Position numbers and translations under genes: made by a program. The notes below the pieces were generated by a model. It worked only from the letters and a program-made list of their open reading frames with translations. It was not told where the DNA came from and searched no databases. A DNA stretch of 64,000 nucleotides from Desulfovirgula thermocuniculi DSM 16036 (GTDB lineage Bacteria > Bacillota > Desulfotomaculia > Desulfotomaculales > Desulfovirgulaceae). The DNA is taken from positions 1 through 64,000 of the forward strand of contig NZ_AUBR01000008.1 in assembly GCF_000429345.1 (NCBI RefSeq). The letters run 5' to 3'. Positions 17,560 through 25,971 of the stretch are shown here, piece by piece. Positions within the stretch are counted from its first letter, which is position 1; the number at the start of each line of letters is the position of its first letter.

Positions 17560-19272
17560 TCATTCCTGCCCGTAAAGCTCGCGGGCGGTGGCCAGGCTCA
17601 GCCGCTGCAGGTCCTCCTCCCCGGTCACGGCGCACACCCGGTAGCCTAGGGCGGACACCTTTTCCAGGAGCCGCTGGATGTCCGGGGGCGGGGTGCGGCG
17701 GGGGTGGTAGATGAAGTAAAGGGTGCCGCCGCAGGTGGCCCGTGCGGCCTGCGCCAGCCCCTCCAGGGCCTCGCCGGCGTTGTGCAGCGCCGCGTCGCTG
17801 ATCACGCAGAGGTAGGGCGGCCTGGGGGCGGCGCGGCAGAGGCGCAGGACCTCCGCCGCCGGGAAGTAGGTGTCGCGCCCGGGATAGCGCACCAGGAGGG
17901 AGGCTACGGCCTCCCTCTCCCTGGTGAAGCCGGTGCTCTCGTAGTCGCCGGAGAAGACCACCGCCGCCACCGGTGCGCCCGCGTCGAAGGCCGCCTCCGC
18001 CAGGATGAAGGCGGCCAGCACGGCGTAGGAGCGCTTGCGCTTGGGGTTGGGCATGCTCCCGCTGGCATCCAGTGCCAGCACCAGCCAGGGCGCCTCCCGG
18101 CCCCTACCCCGGGCGGCGGCGGTGACGCTCTCGCGCCGCAGGGTGGTGATGCCCGGCAGGATGACGCCGCCGGTGGTGAGGGTGGCCAGGAGGTCCAGCT
18201 CCTCCGGGGGGTCGCCGGGCTCCCAGCGGGCGGCGGCTTCCGGGTGCTCCTCCCCCTTTTGCCCTTCCGCGGAAGCCGGGCGCACGGCAAACCTGCGCGC
18301 CAGGTCCCGGTAGTAGCGGACCTCGGCTTCTTCGGCTGCCGCAAAGCCCAGCCCCCGCAGGAGGCGGCGGTAATCAGCGGGGCTGTCGATGTGCTCGGCC
18401 AGGCCGCCCGGCCCCTCCTCCTCCGGGCGCTCCTCCCGCTTGTCCAAGGTGCGCCGCCGGGAAGGGCCCTCCCTCACGGGCGCCGGGCCGCGCGGGCCGG
18501 GGTGCTGGCTGCCCCCCTGGCCGGGGTCGCTCCCCGGGCGCCCGCCGCGGCGGTAGTTGGCGCGCCCCTGGTAGTCCAGGAGGGAGAGCCAGGGGCCCTC
18601 GCCGGCGGGCCAGTAGGGGTGGCATATCCTGGCGAAGAGGGCCATGCCCTCGGGCCAGTCGCGCTTGCCCCGCAGGTGGCGGAAGACCTCCGCCAGCCGC
18701 CGCGCGTCCCGCTCGAGGCGCGTACTTAGGGCGCTGGCCAGCGTTTCCGGGGGCAGCTCCCAAAGCAGCTCCAGGGTGCGCAGGTACAGCCGCCAGAGGG
18801 GGCTGCCCTCGCCCGCCGTGAGCTTCTGGTAAAAGGGGACCATGCGCAGGCCCGCGCGGTAAAGCACGGTGTTGACGATGACGTCGGCAAAGAGGTTGAC
18901 CCAAAAGACGGCCTCCCGGTGGCCCCGCGCCAGCCTCTCGTCGTCCTCCGGCAGCTCATAAAGGCCCAGGCCGCGGTAGGCGGCGTGCAGCAGCAGGGCG
19001 TCGGAGGGCGGGTCGGCCGGTATGGCCATGTGGTGGCCTATTTCGTGGCTCAAGAGCTCCACCAGGTACTCGCCTGCCCCCCGCGCCTCCAGGGCCGGGT
19101 AGTTTACCAGGGTGTTTTTTTCCACGAAGTTAAAGAAGGCCAGCTGCGTACCCATGGCCTGCCTGGCCGCTTCGGGATCCCAGTAAACCACGGGCCGCCG
19201 CAGCTGCACGAAGCCCCAGGGCTTTTTGGCCTCTTCCCAGCAGGCGTCCACGAATGCCTCGCGCTCGCTCAT
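17560..19272 (-). CDS. vWA-domain protein with an N-terminal HExxH metallopeptidase-like site
   Basis: In this 570-residue protein an N-terminal part carries LLSHEIGHHMA (HEIGH at residues 76-80), a zinc-peptidase-like motif. A middle linker is rich in Gly, Pro and Arg. The C-terminal half is a von Willebrand A domain with the MIDAS start LALDASGSMP (about residue 375), followed by strand and helix repeats. The layout is that of vWA-metallopeptidase proteins paired with MoxR ATPases. It starts at 19272 within an ATGA overlap with the upstream propeller gene. A reading extending to 19932 is antisense noise. It is the last gene of the MoxR unit. Confidence 0.75.
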   Translation of the reverse strand: MSEREAFVDACWEEAKKPWGFVQLRRPVVYWDPEAARQAMGTQLAFFNFVEKNTLVNYPALEARGAGEYLVELLSHEIGHHMAIPADPPSDALLLHAAYRGLGLYELPEDDERLARGHREAVFWVNLFADVIVNTVLYRAGLRMVPFYQKLTAGEGSPLWRLYLRTLELLWELPPETLASALSTRLERDARRLAEVFRHLRGKRDWPEGMALFARICHPYWPAGEGPWLSLLDYQGRANYRRGGRPGSDPGQGGSQHPGPRGPAPVREGPSRRRTLDKREERPEEEGPGGLAEHIDSPADYRRLLRGLGFAAAEEAEVRYYRDLARRFAVRPASAEGQKGEEHPEAAARWEPGDPPEELDLLATLTTGGVILPGITTLRRESVTAAARGRGREAPWLVLALDASGSMPNPKRKRSYAVLAAFILAEAAFDAGAPVAAVVFSGDYESTGFTREREAVASLLVRYPGRDTYFPAAEVLRLCRAAPRPPYLCVISDAALHNAGEALEGLAQAARATCGGTLYFIYHPRRTPPPDIQRLLEKVSALGYRVCAVTGEEDLQRLSLATARELYGQE

Positions 19273-21185
19273 GCCTCTTCTCCCTCTTCCAGGAGGTCCC
19301 GCAGGCGCAGGAGGTCCTCCCGCGCCCTTTGCTCCGCGGGGAAGGGATCGACCTCCAGGGCTAGCAGCCGGTGGTTGTGGGTGCCCACGTAGAGGACGCC
19401 GTCGGCCAGGCGCAGCGCGGCGTAGACGTGGCCCCCGGCGTGGAAATGCCAGGAACAGCGTCCGGTGACGGCGGAGAGGGCGTAGAGGTGCCCGCTCCTG
19501 GCCGCCACGAAGAGGGTCTGGCCGCAGATGACCGGCGGGGCGCAGACCTCGTCCGGGGCGCGGAAGACCCAATGCGCCCTGCCTGTGAGGGCATCTACGG
19601 CGCAGACCTTTCTGCCGCGGGAGGCCACGTAGAGGATGCCCTGGTGGTAGCAGGGTGGGGCGTCCAGGGCGCCGCGGGTTCTGAACACCCAGCGCACCAC
19701 CCCCGTTTCCAGGTCCAGGGCGTAGAGGCGCCCGTCGGCGGTGCCGGCGTATACCGTTTCCCCCGCCACCACCGGGGAGGAGCGCACGGGGCCGGAGGTG
19801 GTTGCCTGCCAGAGCAGGCGACCCGTCTGGGCGCAAAAGGCGTAAACCCGCCAGTCCTCGGAGCCCGCCAGGACGCGCCCTCCGGCCACGGCGGGAGCGG
19901 CCCTGATCCCTCCTCCCGTGGTCGCCGCCCACTTCAGGGCCCCCGTGCGGGCATCCAGGGCGTAGACCCGGCAGTCGTACGAGCCCACGAAGAGGGTCCC
20001 TCCTGCCACCACCGGGGAGGAGAAGATCACCCCCTCCGTGGCGAAGTCCCAGATCTTTTTTCCCGCGCGCATTTCCAGGGCGTAAACCTTACCGTCATGG
20101 CAGCCGAAGTAAACCATGCCCCGCCAGCCGCAGGGGCCCGCATATATTTCCTCCCCTGCGGTGAATTCCCACAGGAGGCTTCCCGTGCGGGCATCCAGGG
20201 CGTAAAGCTTGCGGTCGCAGCAGGCCACAAAGACCATGCCGTTTTCCGCCCAGGGGGCGGCGTAGACCTTGCCCCGGGTGTGGAAGGTAAAGAGGGTCCT
20301 GGGCGGGGCGGCGGGGGGCGGCTGCGCAGGGGAGGCAAGGCGCGGCCAGTAGGGGGCCAGGTGGCCGTTTTCCCGGCAGGCCGCCCAGAGGTCCTGGGCC
20401 GGGGCTTTTGCCAGGAGGGCGTCTAAGACGGCGGCCAGGACAAAGGGGCGGCGGTCCTTCTTCAGGCGCTCCAGGAGGTGGGCCTCACCGCCGGGCCTTT
20501 GGGCCAGCAGACGCACCAGCTCCCGGCAAACGTCCGGGTCGCCTTCTCTTTCCAGCAGCGCCGCCAGCAGGCCGGTTACCCGGGGCAGGGGGTGGGCCGC
20601 CCACCAGGCCGTGGCCTCCAGGCGCCTTGCCGGGGGGCTGAAGCGCGCATCCAGTTGCCACCAGCGCAGCAGCACCTCCAGGCCGTAAACGGCGGTGAGT
20701 TCCCGCCACTCCACCAGCGGCGACAGCCACTCCTCCGGGCGCCTGCCCTGCAGGCACAGGGCCCTGGCCAACCTGTAGAGGGGGTGGGCAAAGCGCTCCC
20801 AGCCCAGGCGGGCCACCGCTTCGGCGCAGCCCGGCAGGAGGGTATCAAAGTAGTAGGCCAGGTCCCGCCTGGGCCGGAGGCCCGGCAGGAGCGCCTCCAG
20901 CCCCTTTGGCCCCGGCGCCTGCGGCCGGTACTCGCCGGCGGCTACGGCCCGGGCGCAGAGCGTTAAAAAAGGTGCGGCCAGTTCCCGCGCCGCCCTTTCC
21001 CTCGTCCAGCCCGCGGCCAGGGCCGCCCTGAGGAGCGGCAGGAGGGCCGTTTCCACCACCTGCCGCGCGTCCCCCGCCGTGGCCACCCCGGCCAGGTGCG
21101 CCAGACCTTCGCGGCAGGGCTTTGCGGCCAGCACCTCCACCTCAGGCGCGCAAGGCGTCTGCAAGAGCCGCCAGAGTTCCCTCAT
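19269..21185 (-). CDS. HEAT-like plus PQQ-type beta-propeller protein
   Basis: Of 638 residues, about 1-290 are helical, Ala/Leu/Arg-rich and HEAT-like. Residues about 300-620 are repeated blades of the PQQ/YVTN type, each with a unit such as KLYALDARTGSLLWEF, KVYALEMRAGKKIWDF or RVYALDARTGALKWAA (about eight). There is no signal peptide, so it is probably cytoplasmic, unlike secreted PQQ dehydrogenases. It overlaps the MoxR gene by 44 bp and the vWA gene by 4 bp, which implies one translationally coupled complex. The propeller may be a sensor or scaffold. Confidence 0.75.
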   Translation of the reverse strand: MRELWRLLQTPCAPEVEVLAAKPCREGLAHLAGVATAGDARQVVETALLPLLRAALAAGWTRERAARELAAPFLTLCARAVAAGEYRPQAPGPKGLEALLPGLRPRRDLAYYFDTLLPGCAEAVARLGWERFAHPLYRLARALCLQGRRPEEWLSPLVEWRELTAVYGLEVLLRWWQLDARFSPPARRLEATAWWAAHPLPRVTGLLAALLEREGDPDVCRELVRLLAQRPGGEAHLLERLKKDRRPFVLAAVLDALLAKAPAQDLWAACRENGHLAPYWPRLASPAQPPPAAPPRTLFTFHTRGKVYAAPWAENGMVFVACCDRKLYALDARTGSLLWEFTAGEEIYAGPCGWRGMVYFGCHDGKVYALEMRAGKKIWDFATEGVIFSSPVVAGGTLFVGSYDCRVYALDARTGALKWAATTGGGIRAAPAVAGGRVLAGSEDWRVYAFCAQTGRLLWQATTSGPVRSSPVVAGETVYAGTADGRLYALDLETGVVRWVFRTRGALDAPPCYHQGILYVASRGRKVCAVDALTGRAHWVFRAPDEVCAPPVICGQTLFVAARSGHLYALSAVTGRCSWHFHAGGHVYAALRLADGVLYVGTHNHRLLALEVDPFPAEQRAREDLLRLRDLLEEGEEA

Positions 21186-22668
21186 TTTTTTCCGCCTCCC
21201 GCAAGAGGCCCGCCAGGTACAGGAGCAGCACCAGCTTATCCCGCTGCGCCGGGTGGTAGCCGTTGGCTATTTCGCGCACGGCCTGGCGGACAATTTCCAG
21301 CTTCTCCTGTGCCGGGCGACTTTCGCCGACCGCCGCCAGGGCCCGCTTGAAGGGGTGGTAGCCGTAGCGGGCCACCCAGGTTTCCGCTTGCACCTGCTCG
21401 TCGCGGTAGGCCTGCACGAACAGGCGGCGCAGCCAGCTCACGCGGTCGGCGCGGTAGCTCACCTCTTCCTTGCGCCGGAAGGCCAGGGGGGAAGGAAGGA
21501 TCTTGTGCTGCGTCAGGTAGGGGAAGATCTGCTCCAGGTCCTCCACCTCCACGCGTTCCTTGCCCCTGAACCAGGCCAGGGCGCGCCCGTAGAGCTTCAG
21601 CGCCTTTAAGGTGCGCGGCTCGAGGCCGTTTTCCGTCTGGGCGCACAGGGCCCGCGCGGTGTCCAGCTGGCACTCGGCGCACAGGCTGCTGGGCAGAATG
21701 CCCTGGCTTAAGGCGTAGTTTTTCGTCTGGTGCTCGGGCTCCGTGCTGGCGCGCAGGCAGTTGGAGAGGTGGGCCTTGACCGCGCTGATGGCCGCCAGCG
21801 CCTCGGGGGCGAGAGGCAGGGCAGTGATTTGCTCCCGGATGGCCTCGCGCTCCTCGGGGGTGAGGGCCAGTTCCCCGGCCTCCACTTCTGCTTCCGCGGC
21901 GGGCAGCAGGTCCACCATCTCGGCATTAAAGGAAGTGGCCTTGACGGCGGCGTCGATGCGGTCCAGGAGCGGCGGGATGACGGCATAGGTGCCCGGGTCG
22001 ACGGTGTTGGCCGTAAAGTAGTAGGGCCCGGGCCGGTAGGGCAGCAGCACGTTGAAAACCTCGGCATAGTTGTCGGCCACCATGCTTAAAATGGCCGCCT
22101 GGGTTTTGGAGGGGATGCGGTTTAGCTCGTCGATGATCTTGACGGGGGAGGTGAGGATGAGCCGGGGGTCCACCTCCTTTTCCCCGCGCATGAGCTTTTC
22201 CGGGCGCAAATTTCCCACCAGGTCGGCCACGGTAAGCTGCGGGTGGCCGTGCACCATGCCGCGCCGGAGTTCCTCCAGAGAAAGGCCAAAGACCAGCTGC
22301 CCCACCAGGAGGGCGGCGCTGGTCTTTCCCGTCCCCGGCTGGCCGAGGTAAAGGAGCCGGCCGTTAACCAGCGCGGTGAGCAGCGAGAGGAGGAGGCAGG
22401 AGTTGTACGCCTCGTCCGGGAGGTAGATCTCCAGGAGGAGGGAGCCCGCCTCCAGGTCCACCTGCTGCAGGTCGCCGCCCCGGTAGAAGCGGATGTCCAG
22501 CTCCGGGCAGAGGAGGTGGCGCCCCATTTCCCGGTAAATGGCCCGCACCTTTTCCCGCAGGGGGTCGGAGGCCCGTCCTTTTGCCGGAGGTCGGACTTCC
22601 TCAGCGGGCAGGGGCCAGGGAAGCCCCAGCAACTGGGCCAGCTCGCGCAAGACCTCTTCTTCCGGCAT
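21142..22668 (-). CDS. MoxR-type AAA+ ATPase
   Basis: The 508-residue protein has Walker A GQPGTGKTS (residues about 109-117), a Walker B-like segment KIIDELNRIPSKTQAAIL, and a sensor region (FTANTVDPGTYAVIPPLLDRID). The C-terminal third is an unusual extension containing a C-x2-C pair (SSLCAECQL). MoxR ATPases remodel or activate vWA-domain partners, here encoded two genes downstream. It is first in a three-gene minus-strand unit. It is divergent from the regulator gene at 22823. Confidence 0.8.
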   Translation of the reverse strand: MPEEEVLRELAQLLGLPWPLPAEEVRPPAKGRASDPLREKVRAIYREMGRHLLCPELDIRFYRGGDLQQVDLEAGSLLLEIYLPDEAYNSCLLLSLLTALVNGRLLYLGQPGTGKTSAALLVGQLVFGLSLEELRRGMVHGHPQLTVADLVGNLRPEKLMRGEKEVDPRLILTSPVKIIDELNRIPSKTQAAILSMVADNYAEVFNVLLPYRPGPYYFTANTVDPGTYAVIPPLLDRIDAAVKATSFNAEMVDLLPAAEAEVEAGELALTPEEREAIREQITALPLAPEALAAISAVKAHLSNCLRASTEPEHQTKNYALSQGILPSSLCAECQLDTARALCAQTENGLEPRTLKALKLYGRALAWFRGKERVEVEDLEQIFPYLTQHKILPSPLAFRRKEEVSYRADRVSWLRRLFVQAYRDEQVQAETWVARYGYHPFKRALAAVGESRPAQEKLEIVRQAVREIANGYHPAQRDKLVLLLYLAGLLREAEKNEGTLAALADALRA

Positions 22669-22756
22669 GTTCTTGTGATGCCCCCGTGCCGTTTTTTAAT
22701 TTCTCTTTCTTTTTCTCCGGCGGTTTTCCTCTTCCCCCCGCCACCGCTCCATTTCA

Positions 22757-22786
22757 TTGACACTTTTTTGCGCCAGCGTTTATAAT
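22757..22786 (+). promoter_or_regulatory. Consensus sigma-A promoter
   Basis: TTGACA (22757-22762) and TATAAT (22781-22786), both perfect, have 18-bp spacing, 37 bp before the DUF134 gene. The intergenic space also contains the start region of the divergent MoxR unit. Confidence 0.85.
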
Positions 22787-22822
22787 CGTGGTGTAGTTTT
22801 GTCACGGGAGGCGTAAAACAAA

Positions 22823-23317
22823 ATGTCCAGGCCACCGAAGTGCCGCTGGGTGGAGTTCATCCCCCGGCTGACCCTGTTCAAACCGGCGGGGGTTCCCCAG
22901 AGGGAGCTCCAAGAGGTGTGCCTCACCGTCGAAGAACTGGAAGCCGTGCGCTTAAAGGACCTCTTGGGCCTAGAGCAGGAGGCCTGCGCGGAGCGGATGG
23001 GCATCTCACGCCCCACCTTCCACCGCATTTTGACCGCCGCCCGCGCGAAGATTGCCGAAGCGCTGGTGGGTGGCAAGGCCCTCCGCGTGGAGGGAGGGCA
23101 CTTCCGCCTGGTGGAGCGCCACTTCCTCTGCCGGGACTGCGGCCACCGCTGGGACGCGCCCTGCTCCCAGGGGCCGCCGGGTTGCCAGCTGGCCTGCCCG
23201 CAGTGCGGCAGCCAGAACTTTTACCGCGTGGACGAGGAGGGAAAGCCCTACCCTTGCTGTACGCGGGCCAGGGACGGCGAGGCTGAGGCGGACCGCTGTC
23301 GGCAGGCCGGGGAGTGA
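22823..23317 (+). CDS. DUF134 helix-turn-helix protein with zinc-ribbon tail
   Basis: The 164-residue product starts MSRPPKCRWVEFIPRLTLFK and contains LTVEELEAVRLKDLLGLEQEACAERMGISRPTFHRIL in two overlapping parts, which is the sigma-70-like HTH of the DUF134 family. A C-terminal Cys-rich tail (CRDCGHRW, CPQCGS) suggests a zinc ribbon. It is probably a transcriptional regulator of unknown target. It is first in a folate operon and followed closely by the HD protein. Confidence 0.8.
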   Translation: MSRPPKCRWVEFIPRLTLFKPAGVPQRELQEVCLTVEELEAVRLKDLLGLEQEACAERMGISRPTFHRILTAARAKIAEALVGGKALRVEGGHFRLVERHFLCRDCGHRWDAPCSQGPPGCQLACPQCGSQNFYRVDEEGKPYPCCTRARDGEAEADRCRQAGE

Positions 23318-23323
23318 GGCGCC

Positions 23324-23848
23324 TTGCGCCGGGTGGGGCGAATCCTGCAGGACAGGCTTTACCGCCGCTGCTTGGCGGAAAACGCCGCCCGGGAGGTGGA
23401 CAGGCCTTTTTGCCGCCACGATTTCCAGCACATGCTGGACGTGGCCCGCATCAGCTACATCATCCTGGTGGAGGGAGGGGGCCTGGACGACCTGGCCCGC
23501 GAGTGCGGCTGTGCGGGACGCCAGTCAGTTAGGGAAGTGGTCTACGCCGCCGGGCTCCTGCACGACATCGGGCGCTTCCGGCAGTACGACTGCGGCGAGG
23601 ACCACGCCGCCGCGGGCGCCCTCCTGGCGAGGCCCATCCTGGAGCGGGCCGGTTTTAATTTCCGGGAGGTGAAGGTAATTACCCGCGCCATTGCCGCCCA
23701 CCGCCGCGGGGACGAGGAGGGGGGCCTCCTGGGGCGCGTTTTGTGCCGGGCCGACGACCTGGCCCGCCCCTGCGCTTTTTGCCGCGCGCGGGGCGACTGC
23801 TACAAGGCGGAGCGCATGGAAAAGGCCCGGGAGCCGCTGGTTTATTGA
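23324..23848 (+). CDS. HD-domain phosphohydrolase-like protein
   Basis: The 174-residue protein has CRHDFQHMLDVARIS, AGLLHDIGRF and the later RAIAAHR, the metal-binding pattern of HD hydrolases. A C-terminal Cys cluster (CRADDLARPCAFCRARGDC) is unusual and may bind iron-sulfur or zinc. The substrate is unknown. The TTG start follows the DUF134 stop by 6 bp. The context is the folP-folB-folK operon. Confidence 0.75.
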   Translation: MRRVGRILQDRLYRRCLAENAAREVDRPFCRHDFQHMLDVARISYIILVEGGGLDDLARECGCAGRQSVREVVYAAGLLHDIGRFRQYDCGEDHAAAGALLARPILERAGFNFREVKVITRAIAAHRRGDEEGGLLGRVLCRADDLARPCAFCRARGDCYKAERMEKAREPLVY

Positions 23849-23865
23849 AAGGGAGGAGGTTTACC

Positions 23866-25095
23866 TTGGGTTTCGTGGTGCGCAACCTGGAGGTGAAGAA
23901 CCTGGCGCAGGCCCGCGCGGAGATAGCCGCCGTAGGAGCCGACCGCGTGGGCGTCGGCCTCATGGCGCCCAAGGCCGTGCACCGGGTGCTCAAGATCAGC
24001 GGCCTGACCCCCCGCCAGGCCAACATCCTTAAGCAGGAGATGCTGGCCAGGGGCGGGGAAGCTGCCGTGCACCGGGGGGTGATCGAGGGCGCGGTGGAGG
24101 CCACCGATGTGATCCTCATGGGCACCTTAAAGCAGCTGGAGTCCCTGGTGGCCAAGCTGAAGGCGCAGCCTTTCGGGCTGGCCGCGCTGGCCGAGGAGAT
24201 CCGCCGCGTGCTCACCAACCTGGAGGGCCGTAAAGTGCGGCGCCTGGACTGCCGGGGCAGGGAGCTGGTGCTGGGAGAGAGGACGCTGATCATGGGCATC
24301 CTCAACGTCACCCCCGACTCCTTTTCCGACGGGGGCAAATTTAGCGACCCGGCCAGAGCCGTGGAGCGCGCCCACCAGATGGTGGAGGAAGGGGCCGACA
24401 TCATCGACCTCGGCGGGGAGTCCACCCGCCCGGGGTACACGCCGGTGCCTTTAGAGGAGGAGCTGCGCCGGGTCATGCCGGTGCTGGAGATGCTGGTGGC
24501 GGAGATCCCCGTGCCCATTTCCGTGGACACCACCAAGGCCGAGGTGGCTCGCCGGGCCCTGGAGTGCGGCGCCCACCTCATCAACGATCAGTGGGCGCTG
24601 CGGGCCGACCCGGAGATGGCGGGTGTGGTGGCGCGCTACCGGGCCCCGGTGGTGCTCATGCACAATCAAAAAGGCACGGAGTACCGTGACCTCATGGGGG
24701 ACATAGTGTGCTTCTTCCGGGAGAGCATTGCCCTGGCCGAGGCGGCGGGCATCCCCCGCGAAAAGATTATCATCGACCCGGGGATCGGCTTCGGCAAGAC
24801 CGTGGAGCAGAACCTGGAGGTGCTGGCGCGGCTGGAGGAGCTGTCCTGCCTGGGGCTGCCCGTGCTCCTGGGCACCTCACGCAAGTCGGTCATCGGCAAG
24901 ACCCTGGACCTGCCGGTGGACCAGCGGCTGGAGGGCACGGCGGCCACCGTGGCCCTGGGCATTGCCGCGGGTGCGGACATCGTGCGCGTGCACGACGTGA
25001 AGGAGATGGTGCGGGTGGCCCGCATGACCGACGCCGTCGTGCGGCGAAGGGGGGGCGCAGGGTGTGCCCTGAGCGGCGCGACCGTCTCATCTTAA
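23866..25095 (+). CDS. folP: Dihydropteroate synthase with N-terminal extension
   Basis: The product is about 409 residues. The DHPS TIM barrel runs from about residue 125, with LIMGILNVTPDSFSDGGKF, then DIIDLGGESTRPGYTPV, and the C-terminal LLGTSRKSVIGKTL. It condenses pABA with the pterin diphosphate. Residues 1-120 form an additional domain (FVVRNLEVKNLAQARAEIAAV) found in some Firmicute enzymes. The TTG at 23866 has GGGAGGAGG in front. An upstream extension to 23743 runs through the HD gene and is rejected. Confidence 0.9.
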   Translation: MGFVVRNLEVKNLAQARAEIAAVGADRVGVGLMAPKAVHRVLKISGLTPRQANILKQEMLARGGEAAVHRGVIEGAVEATDVILMGTLKQLESLVAKLKAQPFGLAALAEEIRRVLTNLEGRKVRRLDCRGRELVLGERTLIMGILNVTPDSFSDGGKFSDPARAVERAHQMVEEGADIIDLGGESTRPGYTPVPLEEELRRVMPVLEMLVAEIPVPISVDTTKAEVARRALECGAHLINDQWALRADPEMAGVVARYRAPVVLMHNQKGTEYRDLMGDIVCFFRESIALAEAAGIPREKIIIDPGIGFGKTVEQNLEVLARLEELSCLGLPVLLGTSRKSVIGKTLDLPVDQRLEGTAATVALGIAAGADIVRVHDVKEMVRVARMTDAVVRRRGGAGCALSGATVSS

Positions 25096-25439
25096 AGGGC
25101 ATGGAGTTTTTCGGCTACCACGGCGTGCTGCCCCAGGAGCGCCAGCTGGGCCAGCGCTTCCGCGTAGACGTGGAGCTTTACCTGGACCTTTCTCCCGCCG
25201 GGACCGCCGACGACCCCTCCCGGGCGGTGGATTACGCCAGGGCGTACCGGGTGGTGGAAGAGGTGGTCACGGGCAGCCCCTGCCGGCTCATCGAGGCCCT
25301 GGCGGAAAAAATAGCCGGCGCCCTCCTGGCCTCCTTCCCGGTGGAGGAGGTGGCCGTGCGCGTGGAAAAGCCCTGCGCCCCCGTGCCGGGCCACTTCGCC
25401 TGCATGGCCGCGGAGATCCGGCGCGCCAGGAAGCCTTAG
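25062..25439 (+). CDS. folB: Dihydroneopterin aldolase
   Basis: The 125-residue protein contains the FolB pattern LILKGMEFFGYHGVLPQER, QRFRVDVELYLDL, then LIEALAEKIAGALL and VRVEKPCAPVPG. It cleaves dihydroneopterin to hydroxymethyl-dihydropterin. The GTG start at 25062 lies inside the folP end (34-bp overlap) and has a G-rich ribosome binding site. The next gene is folK. Confidence 0.9.
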   Translation: MCPERRDRLILKGMEFFGYHGVLPQERQLGQRFRVDVELYLDLSPAGTADDPSRAVDYARAYRVVEEVVTGSPCRLIEALAEKIAGALLASFPVEEVAVRVEKPCAPVPGHFACMAAEIRRARKP

Positions 25440-25452
25440 GGGGCGGGGGACC

Positions 25453-25929
25453 GTGGAGAGGGCCTACATTGGGCTGGGCTCAAATATGGGTGACAAGAAG
25501 GCCGGCATCCTGCGCGCCCTGGAGGAGCTGGGAAAAACCCCCGGGGTCGCGCTCCTGCGCGTAGCCCCCCTCTACCGCACCGCGCCGGTGGGCTATACGG
25601 ACCAGGACTGGTTTGTAAACACCGTGGCGGAAATAGATACCGCCCTTTCGCCCCGGGAGCTGCTGGCCGCCTGCCTGGAAATCGAGCGGCGCCTGGGCCG
25701 CGTGCGGGGCGTGCGCTGGGGGCCGCGGGTCATTGACTTAGACCTCCTCCTTTACGGCGACCTGGTCGTTGACGAGCCGGACCTCGCCGTGCCCCACCCG
25801 CGGATGCACGAGCGGGCTTTCGTGCTGGTCCCCCTGGCCGACCTGGCCCCGGACCTGGTCGTGCCCGGGCGCGGGAAGGTGAGGGATCTTTTGTGCGGCC
25901 TCGACACCTCGGGCGTGTGCCCCCTGTAA
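25453..25929 (+). CDS. folK: Hydroxymethyl-dihydropterin pyrophosphokinase
   Basis: The 158-residue protein has the HPPK signature YIGLGSNMGDKKAGI, LYRTAPVGYTDQDWFVN, and RWGPRVIDLDLLLYGD with the Mg-binding Asp pair. It pyrophosphorylates the pterin for FolP. The GTG start is 13 bp after folB. It is the last gene of the folate operon and convergent with the amidohydrolase gene. Confidence 0.95.
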   Translation: MERAYIGLGSNMGDKKAGILRALEELGKTPGVALLRVAPLYRTAPVGYTDQDWFVNTVAEIDTALSPRELLAACLEIERRLGRVRGVRWGPRVIDLDLLLYGDLVVDEPDLAVPHPRMHERAFVLVPLADLAPDLVVPGRGKVRDLLCGLDTSGVCPL

Positions 25930-25971
25930 AAAAACGCCCCTTTAAAAAACGGGGGTCCGACAAGGTCAATG

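Noticed and set aside
19273-19932. Extension of the vWA protein by about 220 residues at its N-terminus
   Set aside because: It overlaps the propeller gene in another frame and lacks domain character; MSEREAFVDACW at 19272 within an ATGA overlap is the natural start.
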